64,000 nt of DNA from Janthinobacterium sp. CG3 (GTDB lineage Bacteria; Pseudomonadota; Gammaproteobacteria; Burkholderiales; Burkholderiaceae_D): NCBI RefSeq assembly GCF_000344615.1, contig NZ_KB467824.1, forward strand, positions 1,924,702-1,988,701, given 5' to 3'. A program made the translations under genes and the position numbers. Under the pieces are notes generated by a model. The model saw only the letters and a program-made list of their open reading frames with translations, was not told the DNA's origin and ran no database searches. Of the stretch, positions 9,919 to 19,472 are shown in pieces; position 1 is the stretch's first letter; each line of letters starts with the position of its first letter.

Positions 9919-12900
9919 TTTTGCAAATACCAGTAGACCCTGCGTTTGGAATTCGACTTGATCAAGCCGCTAGGAACACCGTTTTCCTGCGACTGGATCG
10001 ACGATTCGGTGCTGCAGCCGATACAGATCGATTTCTTGGTGGTGCAGTCCCTGTTGATACAAACGTCGATTTTTTCCGGCGGCGGCGGCAAACCACCGCC
10101 GGTGACGACCGCGTTGCAGGTGGTGCCGGGCGTGGGCGCCGCGTCTGTCACGCCAAGGTTATAGACGTGGGTGGTGCCGAGGTTCGACGCGCAGGAACCT
10201 GCCACCGGCACAGCCGGCATGTGGGTGGAGAACGTTGTCACCCCAAACCGGGTGGAAGCCGGCGTTACCACTTTTTCAGTTGCGCGCAGCCCCAGCATCC
10301 ATCCCTTGCCGGTGGCGACGCCGCCGGCGCCGAGGCCGCAGGTTCCGCTGGCGGTGCCGGCGCTGGTGAGCGAATTGAGGCAGATCAAAGACTGTCCAGG
10401 GCAATTGACGGCAGCTTCGGCCGGCAACCAGCCCGTGTCGGACGGTTTGTCCTTGATTTTGAAAAAATAGTCGACCACCGCCGAGGTGTGCGGGAAATAG
10501 GCGCTGCCGAGCGGTTTTTCACGGTCACCCGAACCCACATACAGGCTGTAGCTGCCGTCGGACTCGGGAACGACGCTGGGCGCGAACATGAATTTTCGGT
10601 TGTCGGTGCAGCTGGTGGCGGTGCTGCAACCGAGCGAAGCGATCTTCAGAATAGTCCACGACGCCGGCGCCAGCGTATCGATGGTGACGCGGTAAATATT
10701 ACCGCCGAGGTCGGCGGCATAGGCGTACTTGGCGTAGCCCCCCGGACCCGGGACGATCTTGACGTCGCCGACGACGCCGCGATCGGTGTTCAGCGACACC
10801 AGCACCGCGCCGGTAGCGGCGTCCAGCACATAGATCTTGTGGCCTTTCGAGGTGCTGGTGCAGGTGTTCTGATCGGCGTCTTCGCACTCGTCGTAACCGC
10901 CGCCCATAATCAGCATCGGCGCGGCGCCGCCGAAATAGCCGCTGGCCCTGACCGGCTGTGGCGACGACCAGGTCTGGCCCATGCCGGCGGTGCCGGTGGT
11001 GCAACTGGTATCGGCGCTGCCGGAGCAGCCGCCCTTCCACTTCAACGACGGGCTGGCCGCGATCGACACGTCGAAAGAATACACCGCACGGCCACCGCGC
11101 CGCATGCCGGCGTAAATCCACGTGGTCGCGCCGGTTTTATAAGCCGAAATCGGGCCGTCGATGCCGAACGGCTTCGCGCTGCCGCTGACGACGCCGCCGA
11201 CTGGCGGGGTGACGCTGACGTTCGGCGAATTGTTGCGTAAGCGCTTAACGTTGCCGATAAACTCGGGCGGCATGAACGCCCACAGCTCCGCGCCGGCATT
11301 GGCCGAGCCGTTCGCGGCGGTCTGGTTGCCGTTGATCGCGTGAAGCATGCCATCGTTGCTGCCGTAAAACACCACCACGTTCGAGCCGTAGCTGAGTGCG
11401 AGCGGGTTGGAGTGGATGACGTCGCTGTGCGCCGACGGCCGCATCTCCGTCGTTGTCTTCGACAAGTCGCCATCGACGTTCTGTCCGCGCGCCCACTGGA
11501 TCAGGGTATCGCGTTCGGCGCTGTCGGCCGCGCCCAGCGCGGCGGTACTGACGTTGGTGCTATTAAAGTCGAGCAAGGCGTTGCAATTCGTTGCCGAGCA
11601 GGTCTTCACCACGCGCGAGGCGGCGCTCTGCGCGCGCAGCACGTAGCCGGCAGCCCCCTTCTCGACGATATTGCCGTCGGGGCTGTTCGACTGCGCGTAC
11701 AGATCCGCCGCCGAACCGGGCGGCGGAATGCATTTTCCCTTCGGATCGTTCACCCAATACGCGTCCGGGCTGCTTTTGGACGGCGTCCAGTAACTGCGCG
11801 CGCACTCCGAGATGAAGCCGGTTTGGGTGTTGATGGCCGGGGCGGAATCGGCATCGACGAGCGTGCTTGCAGCGCCCAGCTGGTATTGCTTCAGGTTGCC
11901 CATCCAGCGCGGCTTGGAGTCGGGGTCCGGGCGGAACATGCCGACGTAGAGCTGGTTGAGGTAGGCGCCCTGGACGTTGGCGCTGGCCGGCAAGCTCACC
12001 GCCGCGAACACGCTGTTCACCGATTGAATCTTGGACAAGGCGTCATTGATCGAGCTGGCAATGGCCGCGCTGCCGCCGACGCTGCTGACGGCGGTGTAGT
12101 TGCTCAGGCCCGACATGCTTTTGAGCAGCGCCGTCCAGCCCGGCCCCTGGCCGCTGGCGCCAGGATCGACGTCAATGGAATAGGTGACGATTTGGAACGC
12201 GCTTTTTTTCATGAAACGCGCCCATTCGTCGCTCGGATTGCTTTGCGAGCCACTTGGCGAAATAGGGATTTGCGCGACCGCGTTGGCGCCGGCGGTGCCG
12301 CCGCCGGCGGCGGAAGAGAGCAAGCCGTTGGCGATCGTATCTTTGCTGCTGCTTTCCTGATTGGGGCCGTTACTGATATAGATGATGTAATTCTTGGCAC
12401 AACTGCCCGACGCCACCGGCGACAGGTAGTTGGCCGCGCCGAAGGAGCTCAGGGCATTGCCGCCGAGCGCGTAAATGGCCGTGCTTTGGCTGGTGCCGCC
12501 CACGTTGCCGAGATAGTCGGTCTTGGTTTTTTGATTGCCCGAATAGGCGGCGCCGCCGGAGAAGTAAGCGTAGGCCTCGGCCATGGAAACACCCGAAGCG
12601 CCCGAGTTGCCCTTGTCGGCAAGCCTGTCGAAGCTATTCACCAGCGCTTCATACTTGAGCTTGTTGGCGCCGTTCATGGTACGGATGGCCGCCCGCACAT
12701 AGCCGCCGGCTTGGCCGCCGTTGCCGCCGCCGCTTTCGGTGGCCAGCATGATACCGATATTGAACTTATTGACCGGCAGGTTGTGCAAGGTATTGGCCAG
12801 CGCGGCCATCTCGTTGGTGAAGGCAGTGTTCCAGTTTGCCGTGTTGTCGATAATAAACAATACGTTCGGCAAGTCGGCCGCCACCGCGCTGCCGAGATTG

Positions 12901-12989
12901 GTATACAGGTCCAGGTCGGTCGCCGACGTGGCCAGAGGTAGCGCAAGCAGTGCCGTCGCCAGTACGCCTTGAATCAGGGAATGCGTCAT
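9915..12989 (-). CDS. pilY1: Type IV pilus tip adhesin/assembly protein PilY1
   Basis: A 1024-residue exported protein with a signal peptide ending near LATSATDLD. The N-terminal ~400 residues resemble a von Willebrand A domain (NVLFIIDNTANWN, a degenerate metal-site motif). From about 480 the C-terminal half is the PilY1/PilC beta-propeller (VVFYGSNDGMLHAING, WAFMPPEFI, RRGGRAVYSFDVS). A calcium-loop-like segment, DECEDADQNTC, is near residue 698. PilY1 proteins sit at the pilus tip, help assembly and mediate adhesion and surface sensing. It follows pilX by 20 bases and overlaps fimT by four. Confidence 0.93.
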   Translation of the reverse strand: MTHSLIQGVLATALLALPLATSATDLDLYTNLGSAVAADLPNVLFIIDNTANWNTAFTNEMAALANTLHNLPVNKFNIGIMLATESGGGNGGQAGGYVRAAIRTMNGANKLKYEALVNSFDRLADKGNSGASGVSMAEAYAYFSGGAAYSGNQKTKTDYLGNVGGTSQSTAIYALGGNALSSFGAANYLSPVASGSCAKNYIIYISNGPNQESSSKDTIANGLLSSAAGGGTAGANAVAQIPISPSGSQSNPSDEWARFMKKSAFQIVTYSIDVDPGASGQGPGWTALLKSMSGLSNYTAVSSVGGSAAIASSINDALSKIQSVNSVFAAVSLPASANVQGAYLNQLYVGMFRPDPDSKPRWMGNLKQYQLGAASTLVDADSAPAINTQTGFISECARSYWTPSKSSPDAYWVNDPKGKCIPPPGSAADLYAQSNSPDGNIVEKGAAGYVLRAQSAASRVVKTCSATNCNALLDFNSTNVSTAALGAADSAERDTLIQWARGQNVDGDLSKTTTEMRPSAHSDVIHSNPLALSYGSNVVVFYGSNDGMLHAINGNQTAANGSANAGAELWAFMPPEFIGNVKRLRNNSPNVSVTPPVGGVVSGSAKPFGIDGPISAYKTGATTWIYAGMRRGGRAVYSFDVSIAASPSLKWKGGCSGSADTSCTTGTAGMGQTWSSPQPVRASGYFGGAAPMLIMGGGYDECEDADQNTCTSTSKGHKIYVLDAATGAVLVSLNTDRGVVGDVKIVPGPGGYAKYAYAADLGGNIYRVTIDTLAPASWTILKIASLGCSTATSCTDNRKFMFAPSVVPESDGSYSLYVGSGDREKPLGSAYFPHTSAVVDYFFKIKDKPSDTGWLPAEAAVNCPGQSLICLNSLTSAGTASGTCGLGAGGVATGKGWMLGLRATEKVVTPASTRFGVTTFSTHMPAVPVAGSCASNLGTTHVYNLGVTDAAPTPGTTCNAVVTGGGLPPPPEKIDVCINRDCTTKKSICIGCSTESSIQSQENGVPSGLIKSNSKRRVYWYLQK

Positions 12990-13009
12990 GTTGATTTCCT
13001 ATAACTGGG

Positions 13010-13549
13010 TCAGGCACAAGGCGAGCCGGGAGCCGGCGGACAGGCGGCGTTGCATTGCGCCTGTGAGATCGATCTGCCGATTCCTTGGCGGATGCGCACG
13101 CGCGTGCCGCTCGTCCCGGTTGCGGTAGCGTCCAGTTCCCAGACGACGTTGTAGACGGTCGAGACGGTCGGCGCGCAGATCGTCAGCCCTTCCGCGTTGG
13201 TTGGGCATTCACTGTCAGGCGGCCTGGGCAAGCTCGTGGGTGCGGCCCTGACGCATACCGGCATGGCAATATCGACAACGTAATCCTGGGTGCCGTTGTT
13301 GTCGATATCGATGCTGAACTGGTCGGCCGAGGGCGGCGTGCCGAAATCCCAGGATCCGACAACCTGCTCCATGGCCTTGTTGGCGGCGGCGATCGCCTCG
13401 TTGCGCGACTGCATATTGTTGACCGCTTTCAAGTTTGTCGAGCTGAAACGAAAGGCCGTCGTCACCATCAGCGTGATCAGTATCAGCATGATCAAGCCCA
13501 CCACCAGGACGGCCCCGCCCTGCCTGGCCCGCATTGAGGAATGTTTCAT
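13010..13549 (-). CDS. pilX: Type IV pilus minor pilin PilX
   Basis: A 179-residue protein with an N-terminal hydrophobic helix (GGAVLVVGLIMLILITLMV) preceded by the basic segment MKHSSMRARQ, as in PilX proteins. PilX is usually cut by PilD and primes pilus assembly with PilV, PilW, PilY1 and FimU. The +5 glutamate of other pilins is not evident, which is normal for PilX-like proteins. The start at 13549 overlaps the pilW stop by four bases (ATGA), so the longer upstream frame is rejected. Cysteine-rich end (QCNAACPPAPGSPC). Confidence 0.9.
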   Translation of the reverse strand: MKHSSMRARQGGAVLVVGLIMLILITLMVTTAFRFSSTNLKAVNNMQSRNEAIAAANKAMEQVVGSWDFGTPPSADQFSIDIDNNGTQDYVVDIAMPVCVRAAPTSLPRPPDSECPTNAEGLTICAPTVSTVYNVVWELDATATGTSGTRVRIRQGIGRSISQAQCNAACPPAPGSPCA

Positions 13550-15003
13550 TGCGGCGTCTCCCGCCGGCTTGAAATGGTTGTCAGACGGACCGTGGTGCTG
13601 AACAAATGGCGCTTGTAATGGTCGTTGAACGGACCGGCCAGGCTGGCCGCCGGGCAACTACCGTCGGCCGCGATACTGGTCAGGCAATAGGTTTTGCTAT
13701 CGGTGTAGTCCGGGCTCGGTTCGGTGTTACGCACCAGCACGAACAACTGGGCGGCAACGACGTTGGCCAGTTGCGCTACCGTGCACGGCGCGGCGGTGGT
13801 GCAGCGCACGAACCGGTCGGGATTGCCGTCGCCGCGGTTGGTGGGCAGGGAATTGCGGGAGGCGTCGGCGTTCAACACGCAGGTGGACGGATCGACTTTG
13901 GCGACCGCCGCCGTGTAGTCGACCGCCGTGCCGAGGCCACAGCGCGACACGACGTTGTCGATGCCCAGTTCGACGGCGAAGCGCTCGATGCCCTCGACCA
14001 GCGCTTCGGGGGCCTGGTGCGCCAGCGCCGGCGCGCCGGCGGGGTCGAACACCGAGCGCACCAAGGTCGGCACGCCATCGCCGGCGGTGTGGGAATAGTC
14101 GCGCACGTAGTACATCGTCGAGACAAACTTGCGTTTGCTTGCCAACGGTGCGGCCGAGCAATCGGCGCCGCGGCCGTGCAGCGTGAAGTTACTCGTTGCC
14201 AGCAAATGTTCCACAATGGTGTAGGTGGTGGTGGCGTCCGGCGTCGTGGTCCAGGCCGACGCCACCGTTGCCACGGCGGTGCCGCCGTTGTAGCTGGAGA
14301 CCACCCGGCTTTGGCCGGCGCCGGTGCCACCGGTAGTGCGTATGGTCATGCCACTGTAGGCGTTGTCGGTCGCCGACGTCGTCGTCGTATCGGACGGCAG
14401 CGCCAGCGCGATGGTCATGGTGGTGTTGCCGCTCGCCCGGGCGGTGCCGGCGGTGCCGGCACCGCACAGCGAGTTCTGGAAATACAGCTTGCCGGTCGTG
14501 TCGGCGTCGCAGTTGGCCTCGCCCGGTGCGCAGGTGGCGGCGTGACGCACCACCAGTACGTCGGTATTGGCGCGCTTGCTGCCCAACACACAGGTGCCGG
14601 GCGCGGCGTCGCCGCTCTGGACCGGAATACCGATCAGGCTTTGGATATAGGAAAAGTTCCAGTTGCCTGCGTTGTGGGCCAGGCAGGGATCAGGCACCAC
14701 GTCCGGCGTATCGTTAGGCACGCCGGTCCAGTTGACGTCATCGAACTGGGGCACGAACTGGCTCCAGAAGCCGGCGTGCACCAGGTCGTTTTCCAGCAAC
14801 TGCACGGCAAAGCGGCCGTTCTCGATCTGGCTGTTGGACTTAATCATCTCGTTGTTCGACCTCGACACGTTAATGAACATGGCGCTCAGCGCGACCAGAA
14901 TCAACAGACTAATCGTCACCGACACCATCAGCTCGACCAGCGAAAAGCCGCCATGATGGCGCCGCTCGGCAAGCGCGGGCAAGACAGGATAGAGGTGCTT
15001 CAT
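13546..15003 (-). CDS. pilW: Type IV pilus minor pilin PilW
   Basis: A 485-residue minor pilin, longer than Pseudomonas PilW (about 270). The signal is HGGFSLVELMVSVTISLLIL, cut after the second Gly with Glu at +5. The body has many cysteines and Thr/Ser-rich strands (GNTTMTIALALPSDTTTT). It contains an insert around residues 200-290 that probably gives the extra length. The start at 15003 overlaps the pilV stop by four bases. It belongs to the minor-pilin priming complex. Confidence 0.9.
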   Translation of the reverse strand: MKHLYPVLPALAERRHHGGFSLVELMVSVTISLLILVALSAMFINVSRSNNEMIKSNSQIENGRFAVQLLENDLVHAGFWSQFVPQFDDVNWTGVPNDTPDVVPDPCLAHNAGNWNFSYIQSLIGIPVQSGDAAPGTCVLGSKRANTDVLVVRHAATCAPGEANCDADTTGKLYFQNSLCGAGTAGTARASGNTTMTIALALPSDTTTTSATDNAYSGMTIRTTGGTGAGQSRVVSSYNGGTAVATVASAWTTTPDATTTYTIVEHLLATSNFTLHGRGADCSAAPLASKRKFVSTMYYVRDYSHTAGDGVPTLVRSVFDPAGAPALAHQAPEALVEGIERFAVELGIDNVVSRCGLGTAVDYTAAVAKVDPSTCVLNADASRNSLPTNRGDGNPDRFVRCTTAAPCTVAQLANVVAAQLFVLVRNTEPSPDYTDSKTYCLTSIAADGSCPAASLAGPFNDHYKRHLFSTTVRLTTISSRRETPQ

Positions 15004-15566
15004 AGCGGGGCAATCCGGACGATGGTGGTGACGGTGCGGCGGCAAGCGTCGGCCCTGCACGTCGATGCGGCGGCGCCGTCGTACAAATCCTTACCGCACG
15101 CCACGCTTGCCGGCGGCGCCGACACGGCCTCCAGTCCCTGCCAAGCGACCGTGATCATGTATTCGTTGCCGCCAAGACTTTCGACGCAGCCGCGACCGCC
15201 AATCATCACGCCAACTTTGCTGGTTCCTGATTTTTCGGCCGCGCCTTGCAGGGCGCCGCACCACTGGCGCGCATCGCGCTGTTGCAAGGTGGCAGAGGTG
15301 GTCGGGCAAGTCATGCCGGCGCCCAGCGGCGCCGTCGCGCCGGTCAAGTAATCGGCGGCGAAATTGCGGTTCACTTCAAAGCGGCGCGCCATGTCCTCCA
15401 GCAGAATCATCGCCTGGACACGCTGGTAACTCTCCATTTCCGATATATGCATCCGTATTTGCAAGCCCGCCAGTCCTAACAGGCCCATGGCCAGAATCAC
15501 GATCGTCACCAGCACCTCCAACAAGGTGCTGCCGCCCTGCGAACGATGGTGGCCGTAGGGGCGCAT
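15000..15566 (-). CDS. pilV: Type IV pilus minor pilin PilV
   Basis: A 188-residue pseudopilin. The signal is QGGSTLLEVLVTIVILAMGLLGLAG; Glu at +5 and the MGLLGLAGLQ stretch are typical of PilV/GspI. ATG at 15566 is used. A GTG at 15575 in the same frame would overlap the pilE stop. It is followed at once by pilW (4-base overlap). With PilW, PilX and PilY1 it forms the tip-priming complex of the pilus. Confidence 0.9.
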   Translation of the reverse strand: MRPYGHHRSQGGSTLLEVLVTIVILAMGLLGLAGLQIRMHISEMESYQRVQAMILLEDMARRFEVNRNFAADYLTGATAPLGAGMTCPTTSATLQQRDARQWCGALQGAAEKSGTSKVGVMIGGRGCVESLGGNEYMITVAWQGLEAVSAPPASVACGKDLYDGAAASTCRADACRRTVTTIVRIAPL

Positions 15567-15568
15567 AC

Positions 15569-15979
15569 CTACCACTTCGCCGCTGGCAATTTGACGCCGG
15601 TGTTGCTGAGCGACAGCGGGCCGTCGGCCCGTTGCGCGCCGATTGCGGTGAAGCTAATGGTGAAGCCGGGCAGTCCGGCGCTGGTGGTGGTGACGTCGTA
15701 GGTGTAATTTGCCGCCACATCGGCGGGCAAGGTAAAACCGTTGGCCACCAGGGTCGCCTTGTCCGCGTACGCGCGATTGGCCAGCATGAACTGCTCTTCG
15801 CGGTTGGCCATATCCAGCATTTGCGCCTGCGCCGCGGCACGCTTCCCACGCAACACGTGTTGTGTATACGACGGTATGGCGATGGCTGTCAGGATGCCTA
15901 TGATGACGAGGGCGATCATCAGTTCGACCAAGGTAAATCCGCGCTGCGCGCCGCCTGCTGCTGGCAATTGCTTCTTCAT
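15569..15979 (-). CDS. pilE: Type IV pilin-like protein PilE (minor pilin)
   Basis: A 136-residue pilin. The leader MKKQLPAAGGAQRG is followed by FTLVELMIALVIIGILTAIA with Glu at +5. The mature part (YTQHVLRGKRAAAQAQMLDMANREEQFML) matches the short PilE minor pilins encoded beside pilVWXY1 and not a major pilin. Start at 15979 has a purine-rich AGGAGG about seven bases upstream; the longer frame reaching 16201 contains a low-complexity repeat and is rejected. It is the first gene of the minor-pilin operon. Confidence 0.9.
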   Translation of the reverse strand: MKKQLPAAGGAQRGFTLVELMIALVIIGILTAIAIPSYTQHVLRGKRAAAQAQMLDMANREEQFMLANRAYADKATLVANGFTLPADVAANYTYDVTTTSAGLPGFTISFTAIGAQRADGPLSLSNTGVKLPAAKW

Positions 15980-16134
15980 GACTAGCCTCCTGATGAGGGG
16001 ATGCCGATGACCAGTTCGATTGCTAAAAAACTTCTCCAGCCCGACTGGCTTTTTCCCGTAAGAAACAATATCACAGGGAGCTGACATTTTCCTGAAGAAA
16101 TACTGACAAATTCCTGACAACGACGAATTCGCTC

Positions 16135-16170
16135 GCGGCAGCAGCGGCAGCAGCGGCAGCAGCGGCAACA
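16135..16170. repeat. Four tandem copies of a 9-base repeat
   Basis: GCGGCAGCA is repeated about four times, the last copy ending GCGGCAACA, in the gap between pilE and regA. No gene covers it. The nine-base unit can change by slippage but would not shift a frame. Confidence 0.7.
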
Positions 16171-16233
16171 GCCTCCCGCCGATAGCGGTCGGCCCGCGCA
16201 AGGTCGATCAACGGCGGCACCCGGCGCCGGCGC

Positions 16234-16788
16234 CTATTTGACGCGCTGCTTCTCCAGCTTGCGCGCCAGCGTGCGCCGGTGCATACCCAACCTGCGCGCC
16301 GTCTCGGAAATATTGAAGTCGGTTTCCGCCAGCATCTTGTGGATGCGCTCCCATTCCAGCGTCTTGATCGACGTCGCGCGGTTCGTCAAGTCGACGTCGA
16401 CCTCGCTGACGGCGACGCCGCTGCCGCTCATCTGCCCGAAGGCTTCCTCGATGTCGTCGGTGTTGGACGGCTTGGCCAGGTACTGGCAAGCGCCCAGCTT
16501 GATGGCGGCGACCGCCGTGGCGATGCTGGCGAAGCCGGTCAACACCACGATCAGCATGGCCGGGTCGTGCTTGTGCAGCAATTCGACGCAGGCCAGCCCG
16601 GACGTGGTGCCCTTCAGCTTCAGGTCGACGACGGCGTAGCCGGGCGTGTGCCGCAGCAGTACGGCGGCGGCCTCGTCGAGGTTTTCGGCGAACAGCACGC
16701 GGTAGCCGCGCCGCTCGAACGAGCGCCCCAGCGTGCGCGCGAAGGCGGCGTCGTCCTCGATCAGCAATAGCAGGCGTTCAGTCGACAT
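16234..16788 (-). CDS. regA: Redox response regulator RegA/PrrA/ActR
   Basis: A 184-residue response regulator. The receiver domain has the acidic pair in LIEDDAAF and the phosphorylated Asp in YAVVDLKLKG (Asp55). A Fis-type helix-turn-helix ends the protein (NISETARRLGMHRRTLARKL), which is the hallmark of RegA/PrrA/ActR. These regulators switch respiratory, photosynthetic and fixation genes when the quinone pool is reduced. Its start lies inside the end of regB (11-base overlap), so the two are co-translated. Terminal oxidase genes directly upstream in the same direction are likely targets. Confidence 0.92.
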   Translation of the reverse strand: MSTERLLLLIEDDAAFARTLGRSFERRGYRVLFAENLDEAAAVLLRHTPGYAVVDLKLKGTTSGLACVELLHKHDPAMLIVVLTGFASIATAVAAIKLGACQYLAKPSNTDDIEEAFGQMSGSGVAVSEVDVDLTNRATSIKTLEWERIHKMLAETDFNISETARRLGMHRRTLARKLEKQRVK

Positions 16789-18124
16789 GGGCGTCCTCCG
16801 CCAGTCGGATCGCCGCCAGCGGCAGCGTCAATTCGACTTGCGCGCCGCCCCCGGCCAGGTTGTGCGCCGTGACGGTGCCGCCCAGGGTGCGCGCGACGTT
16901 GACCACCAGGAACAGCCCGAGGCCGCCGCCCGGCCTGCCCTTGCTCGATTGGTAGGGTTTGCCGAATTGCGCCAGCATCGCCGGCGCGAAACCGCGGCCG
17001 ACGTCGCTGATCGACAGGATCAAGGAATCGGCCTCGCGCTTCGCTTCCAGCTTGACCCACTTGGGCGACGCCTCCAAGGCGTTGTCGAGCACGTTGCAAA
17101 TCATTTGTTTCAGGGCCGAGTCGAACACCACCGGCAGATCCTGCTCGATGCGGTTTTCGTAGAGGAAGGTGTCGACCGGCCGGCTGCCGCGCCATTCCTC
17201 GGCCAGGTCGTCGAGGAAGATACCGATGGTGGTTTTCACCGACGATTCGCCGCGCGCTTCGCCGGCCGACAGCAGGATGCCGCTGACGATGCTTTTGCAG
17301 CGCTTCAGCTGGGCCTGCATTTCGCCGATTTCTTCGATCAATTCGGGGTTTTGGCTGAATTCGGGCATGCGCCGCCAGTCGCCCAGGATCACCGACAGGG
17401 TCGCCAACGGGGTGCCGAGTTCGTGCGCCGCGCCCGACGCCAGCAGCCCCATGCGCACGATGTGCTCCTCTTCGGCCGCGCGTTGGCGCAGGTGGGCCAG
17501 TTGGGCGGCGCCGGCGCGCTGGTTGCGGGTAATGCGGGTGATGAAGACGACCAGCAAGGCGGCGATCAGGGCGAAGCAGATGAGCACGCCCTGGAGGTAC
17601 AGGCTGGCGATGCCGCGTTCGGGGTCGAACGGCAGCGCCAGCGGACGGGAGAAGCGCGCCAGCCCCGCCAGGCAGGCGCTGGTGATGACGACGATGGTCC
17701 AGGTCGACCAGGCTTCGAGCAGTACGGCGCTGAGCGTCACCTGCAGCAGGAACAGGAAGGCGAACGGGTTGCTGGTGCCGCCGGTCAGGTAGAGCTGGGT
17801 GGTCAGGCTGGCGACATCGACCAGCAAGGCGAAGAACAGTTCGCCGTTGGCGACGACGCGCCGTTCATGCCAGCGCAGTTGACTGGCGATGTTGAAGGCG
17901 ACCAGGCAGGCCAGCACTTGCAGCAATTCCGGCATCGGCAATTTGATGCCGAAGCCCAGGCTGACGCAGGCGATGGTGGTGATTTGCCCGCACACGGCGA
18001 TCCAACGCAACTGTATTAGTTGGAGCATGTTTTTGTGGCCGGCGGCGTGGCTTGGGGCCGCCGGCGGCGTGGCTGCTTCTTTGCCGCCGTCTGGGGGGGC
18101 CGTGGTTTCTTTGTTGCTGTGCAT
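16778..18124 (-). CDS. regB: Redox sensor histidine kinase RegB/PrrB
   Basis: A 448-residue membrane kinase with about six membrane segments in the first 200 residues. GGTSNPF (115-121) is the invariant quinone-binding motif of RegB. The H-box is GAAHELGTPLATLSV with phospho-His 234. Cys276 lies 42 residues after it, about where the redox cysteine of Rhodobacter RegB is found. The ATPase motifs are NALEASP, DVGRGF and GGGLGLFLV. Start 18124 (MHSNKE) is preferred over 18172, because the longer form would include the REP-like repeat at 18160. It is followed by overlapping regA and preceded by surf1 and cyoDCBA. Confidence 0.92.
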   Translation of the reverse strand: MHSNKETTAPPDGGKEAATPPAAPSHAAGHKNMLQLIQLRWIAVCGQITTIACVSLGFGIKLPMPELLQVLACLVAFNIASQLRWHERRVVANGELFFALLVDVASLTTQLYLTGGTSNPFAFLFLLQVTLSAVLLEAWSTWTIVVITSACLAGLARFSRPLALPFDPERGIASLYLQGVLICFALIAALLVVFITRITRNQRAGAAQLAHLRQRAAEEEHIVRMGLLASGAAHELGTPLATLSVILGDWRRMPEFSQNPELIEEIGEMQAQLKRCKSIVSGILLSAGEARGESSVKTTIGIFLDDLAEEWRGSRPVDTFLYENRIEQDLPVVFDSALKQMICNVLDNALEASPKWVKLEAKREADSLILSISDVGRGFAPAMLAQFGKPYQSSKGRPGGGLGLFLVVNVARTLGGTVTAHNLAGGGAQVELTLPLAAIRLAEDAHVD

Positions 18125-18159
18125 CGTAGCTTTCTTGGTCGGGCAGGTGCTGGGGGCTT

Positions 18160-18206
18160 GGGGACGCGCCAACGAACGCCGGGTTGCACTGCGCTAACCC
18201 GACCGA
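18160..18206 (+). repeat. REP-like intergenic repeat, copy B
   Basis: GGGGACGCGCCAACGAA followed by a GGGTT...AACCC hairpin lies between surf1 and regB. It closely matches the inverted copy at 7092-7137 and is related to 62523-62566. Its position supports the shorter regB start. Confidence 0.55.
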
Positions 18207-18222
18207 CGGCGCCTCGGATGCC

Positions 18223-19068
18223 TCATTCCACATTGGCTTGGCGGCGCCGTTCCAGGCGCACGACCCAGACGCAGGCCCCGACCAGCATCATAGCAAGAGC
18301 GTACCAAGTTAGCGCGTAGACCAGGTGGTTATTCTGGAAGGCGATGACGGTTAAGCCGCCGACCGGACGTTCCCGCCCCGCCCCGGCCGCCGACTTGGCG
18401 TCGGCGTCGATGAAGTAGGGGGCGACGCGCGCGAGTTGGCGCGCGGCGGCGATGGCGGCAACGTCGCGCGAGTGCCAGCGGTTGCCGGCCGCATCGTTTT
18501 GCCGCAGGAAGGCGCCGCCCGGCTCGCTGATGCGCAGCAGGCCGGTGACGACGACCGGCTCGCCGGCGGCGGCGCTGGCCGGGTCGCAGACGGCCGGCGC
18601 CGCCGTCTGCGCCGCCACGGGGCGCTCGCCGGCGCGCGGCGCGATGAAGCCACGGTTGATGAGGACGATGTTGCCGTCGGCGCCGCACAGCGGCGTCAGC
18701 AGCCAGAAGCCGGCGCCCAGCCCGGTGGTTGCCTGCACGCGCACGCTCAGACCATGCAGCAGGGCGCCGGCCACGCGCACGCGGCGGTATTCGTCGCTGG
18801 CCGCCGTGACCTGGGACCAGCGCTCGGGGCCGGGCGCGGGCGCCGGGGCGGCGCGCACGCGCTGTTCGACGCGTTCGATCAGCGCCAGTTTCCATTGCAG
18901 CCGTTGCAATTGCCAGGTGCCCAGCGCGAGCAAGCCGGCGCAGGCCAGCCCGGCGAGCAGCGCCAGGACGATGCGTAAAAAAGCCGGGCGCGGACGCGCG
19001 CGGGCGCCCGGCCCGGCCGGGGTGGCGGCCGGGCCTGTCATTCGGCCGCCGCCGGGTGGCGCACTCAT
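18223..19068 (-). CDS. SURF1-like oxidase assembly protein
   Basis: A 281-residue protein with one membrane helix near the N-terminus (residues ~30-50, LALLAGLACAGLLALGTWQL) and a second at the C-terminus (YALTWYALAMMLVGACVWV). This is the SURF1 topology, with a large periplasmic loop between. GTWQLQRLQWK and the VLINRGFIAP segment are family signatures. SURF1 helps place heme in haem-copper oxidases. Here it overlaps the cyoD stop by four bases, so it is probably dedicated to this quinol oxidase. No cyoE (haem O synthase) gene is present in the window. Confidence 0.88.
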   Translation of the reverse strand: MSAPPGGGRMTGPAATPAGPGARARPRPAFLRIVLALLAGLACAGLLALGTWQLQRLQWKLALIERVEQRVRAAPAPAPGPERWSQVTAASDEYRRVRVAGALLHGLSVRVQATTGLGAGFWLLTPLCGADGNIVLINRGFIAPRAGERPVAAQTAAPAVCDPASAAAGEPVVVTGLLRISEPGGAFLRQNDAAGNRWHSRDVAAIAAARQLARVAPYFIDADAKSAAGAGRERPVGGLTVIAFQNNHLVYALTWYALAMMLVGACVWVVRLERRRQANVE

Positions 19069-19472
19069 GGCATCGTGCGCGTGTCGCTCATGTCGTGCGG
19101 GGTCTCATGCATCATGCCCGGCATCATGTTGTGGTTCAGGTGGTACATGACCCAGATCGAACCGGCCAGCATGATGACGACCAGCATGATGGTGAAGATC
19201 AGCGCCAGCATCGACCAGCCACCCTCGGACTTGGTGTTCATGTGCAGGAAGTAGATCATGTGGACGACGATTTGCACGGCGGCGAAGCCGAGCAGCACCA
19301 GCCCGGCGGTGCCGGAGTTGTCGAATACCTTGCCCATCACCAGCCAGAACGGGATGGCGGTCAACACCACCGACAGCAGGAAGCCGATGGCGTAGGTTTT
19401 CAGGCTGCCGTGGCTGGCGCCGTCCTCGTGGCCGTGGCCGTGGCCGGCGGAATGTTCGTGATGCTCGCTCAT
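19065..19472 (-). CDS. cyoD: Cytochrome bo quinol oxidase subunit IV
   Basis: A 135-residue small subunit with three membrane helices and a histidine-rich N-terminus ([16 protein letters not shown]). The motif IVVHMIYFLHM is the CyoD signature. The subunit stabilises the CuB site during assembly. The C-terminus is methionine/histidine rich (HNMMPGMMHETPH), which is longer than in E. coli and may bind copper. It overlaps cyoC and surf1 by four bases each. Confidence 0.92.
   Translation of the reverse strand: MSEHHEHSAGHGHGHEDGASHGSLKTYAIGFLLSVVLTAIPFWLVMGKVFDNSGTAGLVLLGFAAVQIVVHMIYFLHMNTKSEGGWSMLALIFTIMLVVIMLAGSIWVMYHLNHNMMPGMMHETPHDMSDTRTMP

Noticed and set aside
13606..15351. 581-codon open frame on the plus strand across pilW and pilV
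   Set aside because: Shadow of the pilin genes; it is Arg/Gly/Val rich.
16135..16170. 9-base tandem repeat as a phase-variation switch
   Set aside because: The unit is divisible by three and lies outside genes and outside an obvious promoter, so slippage would do little.
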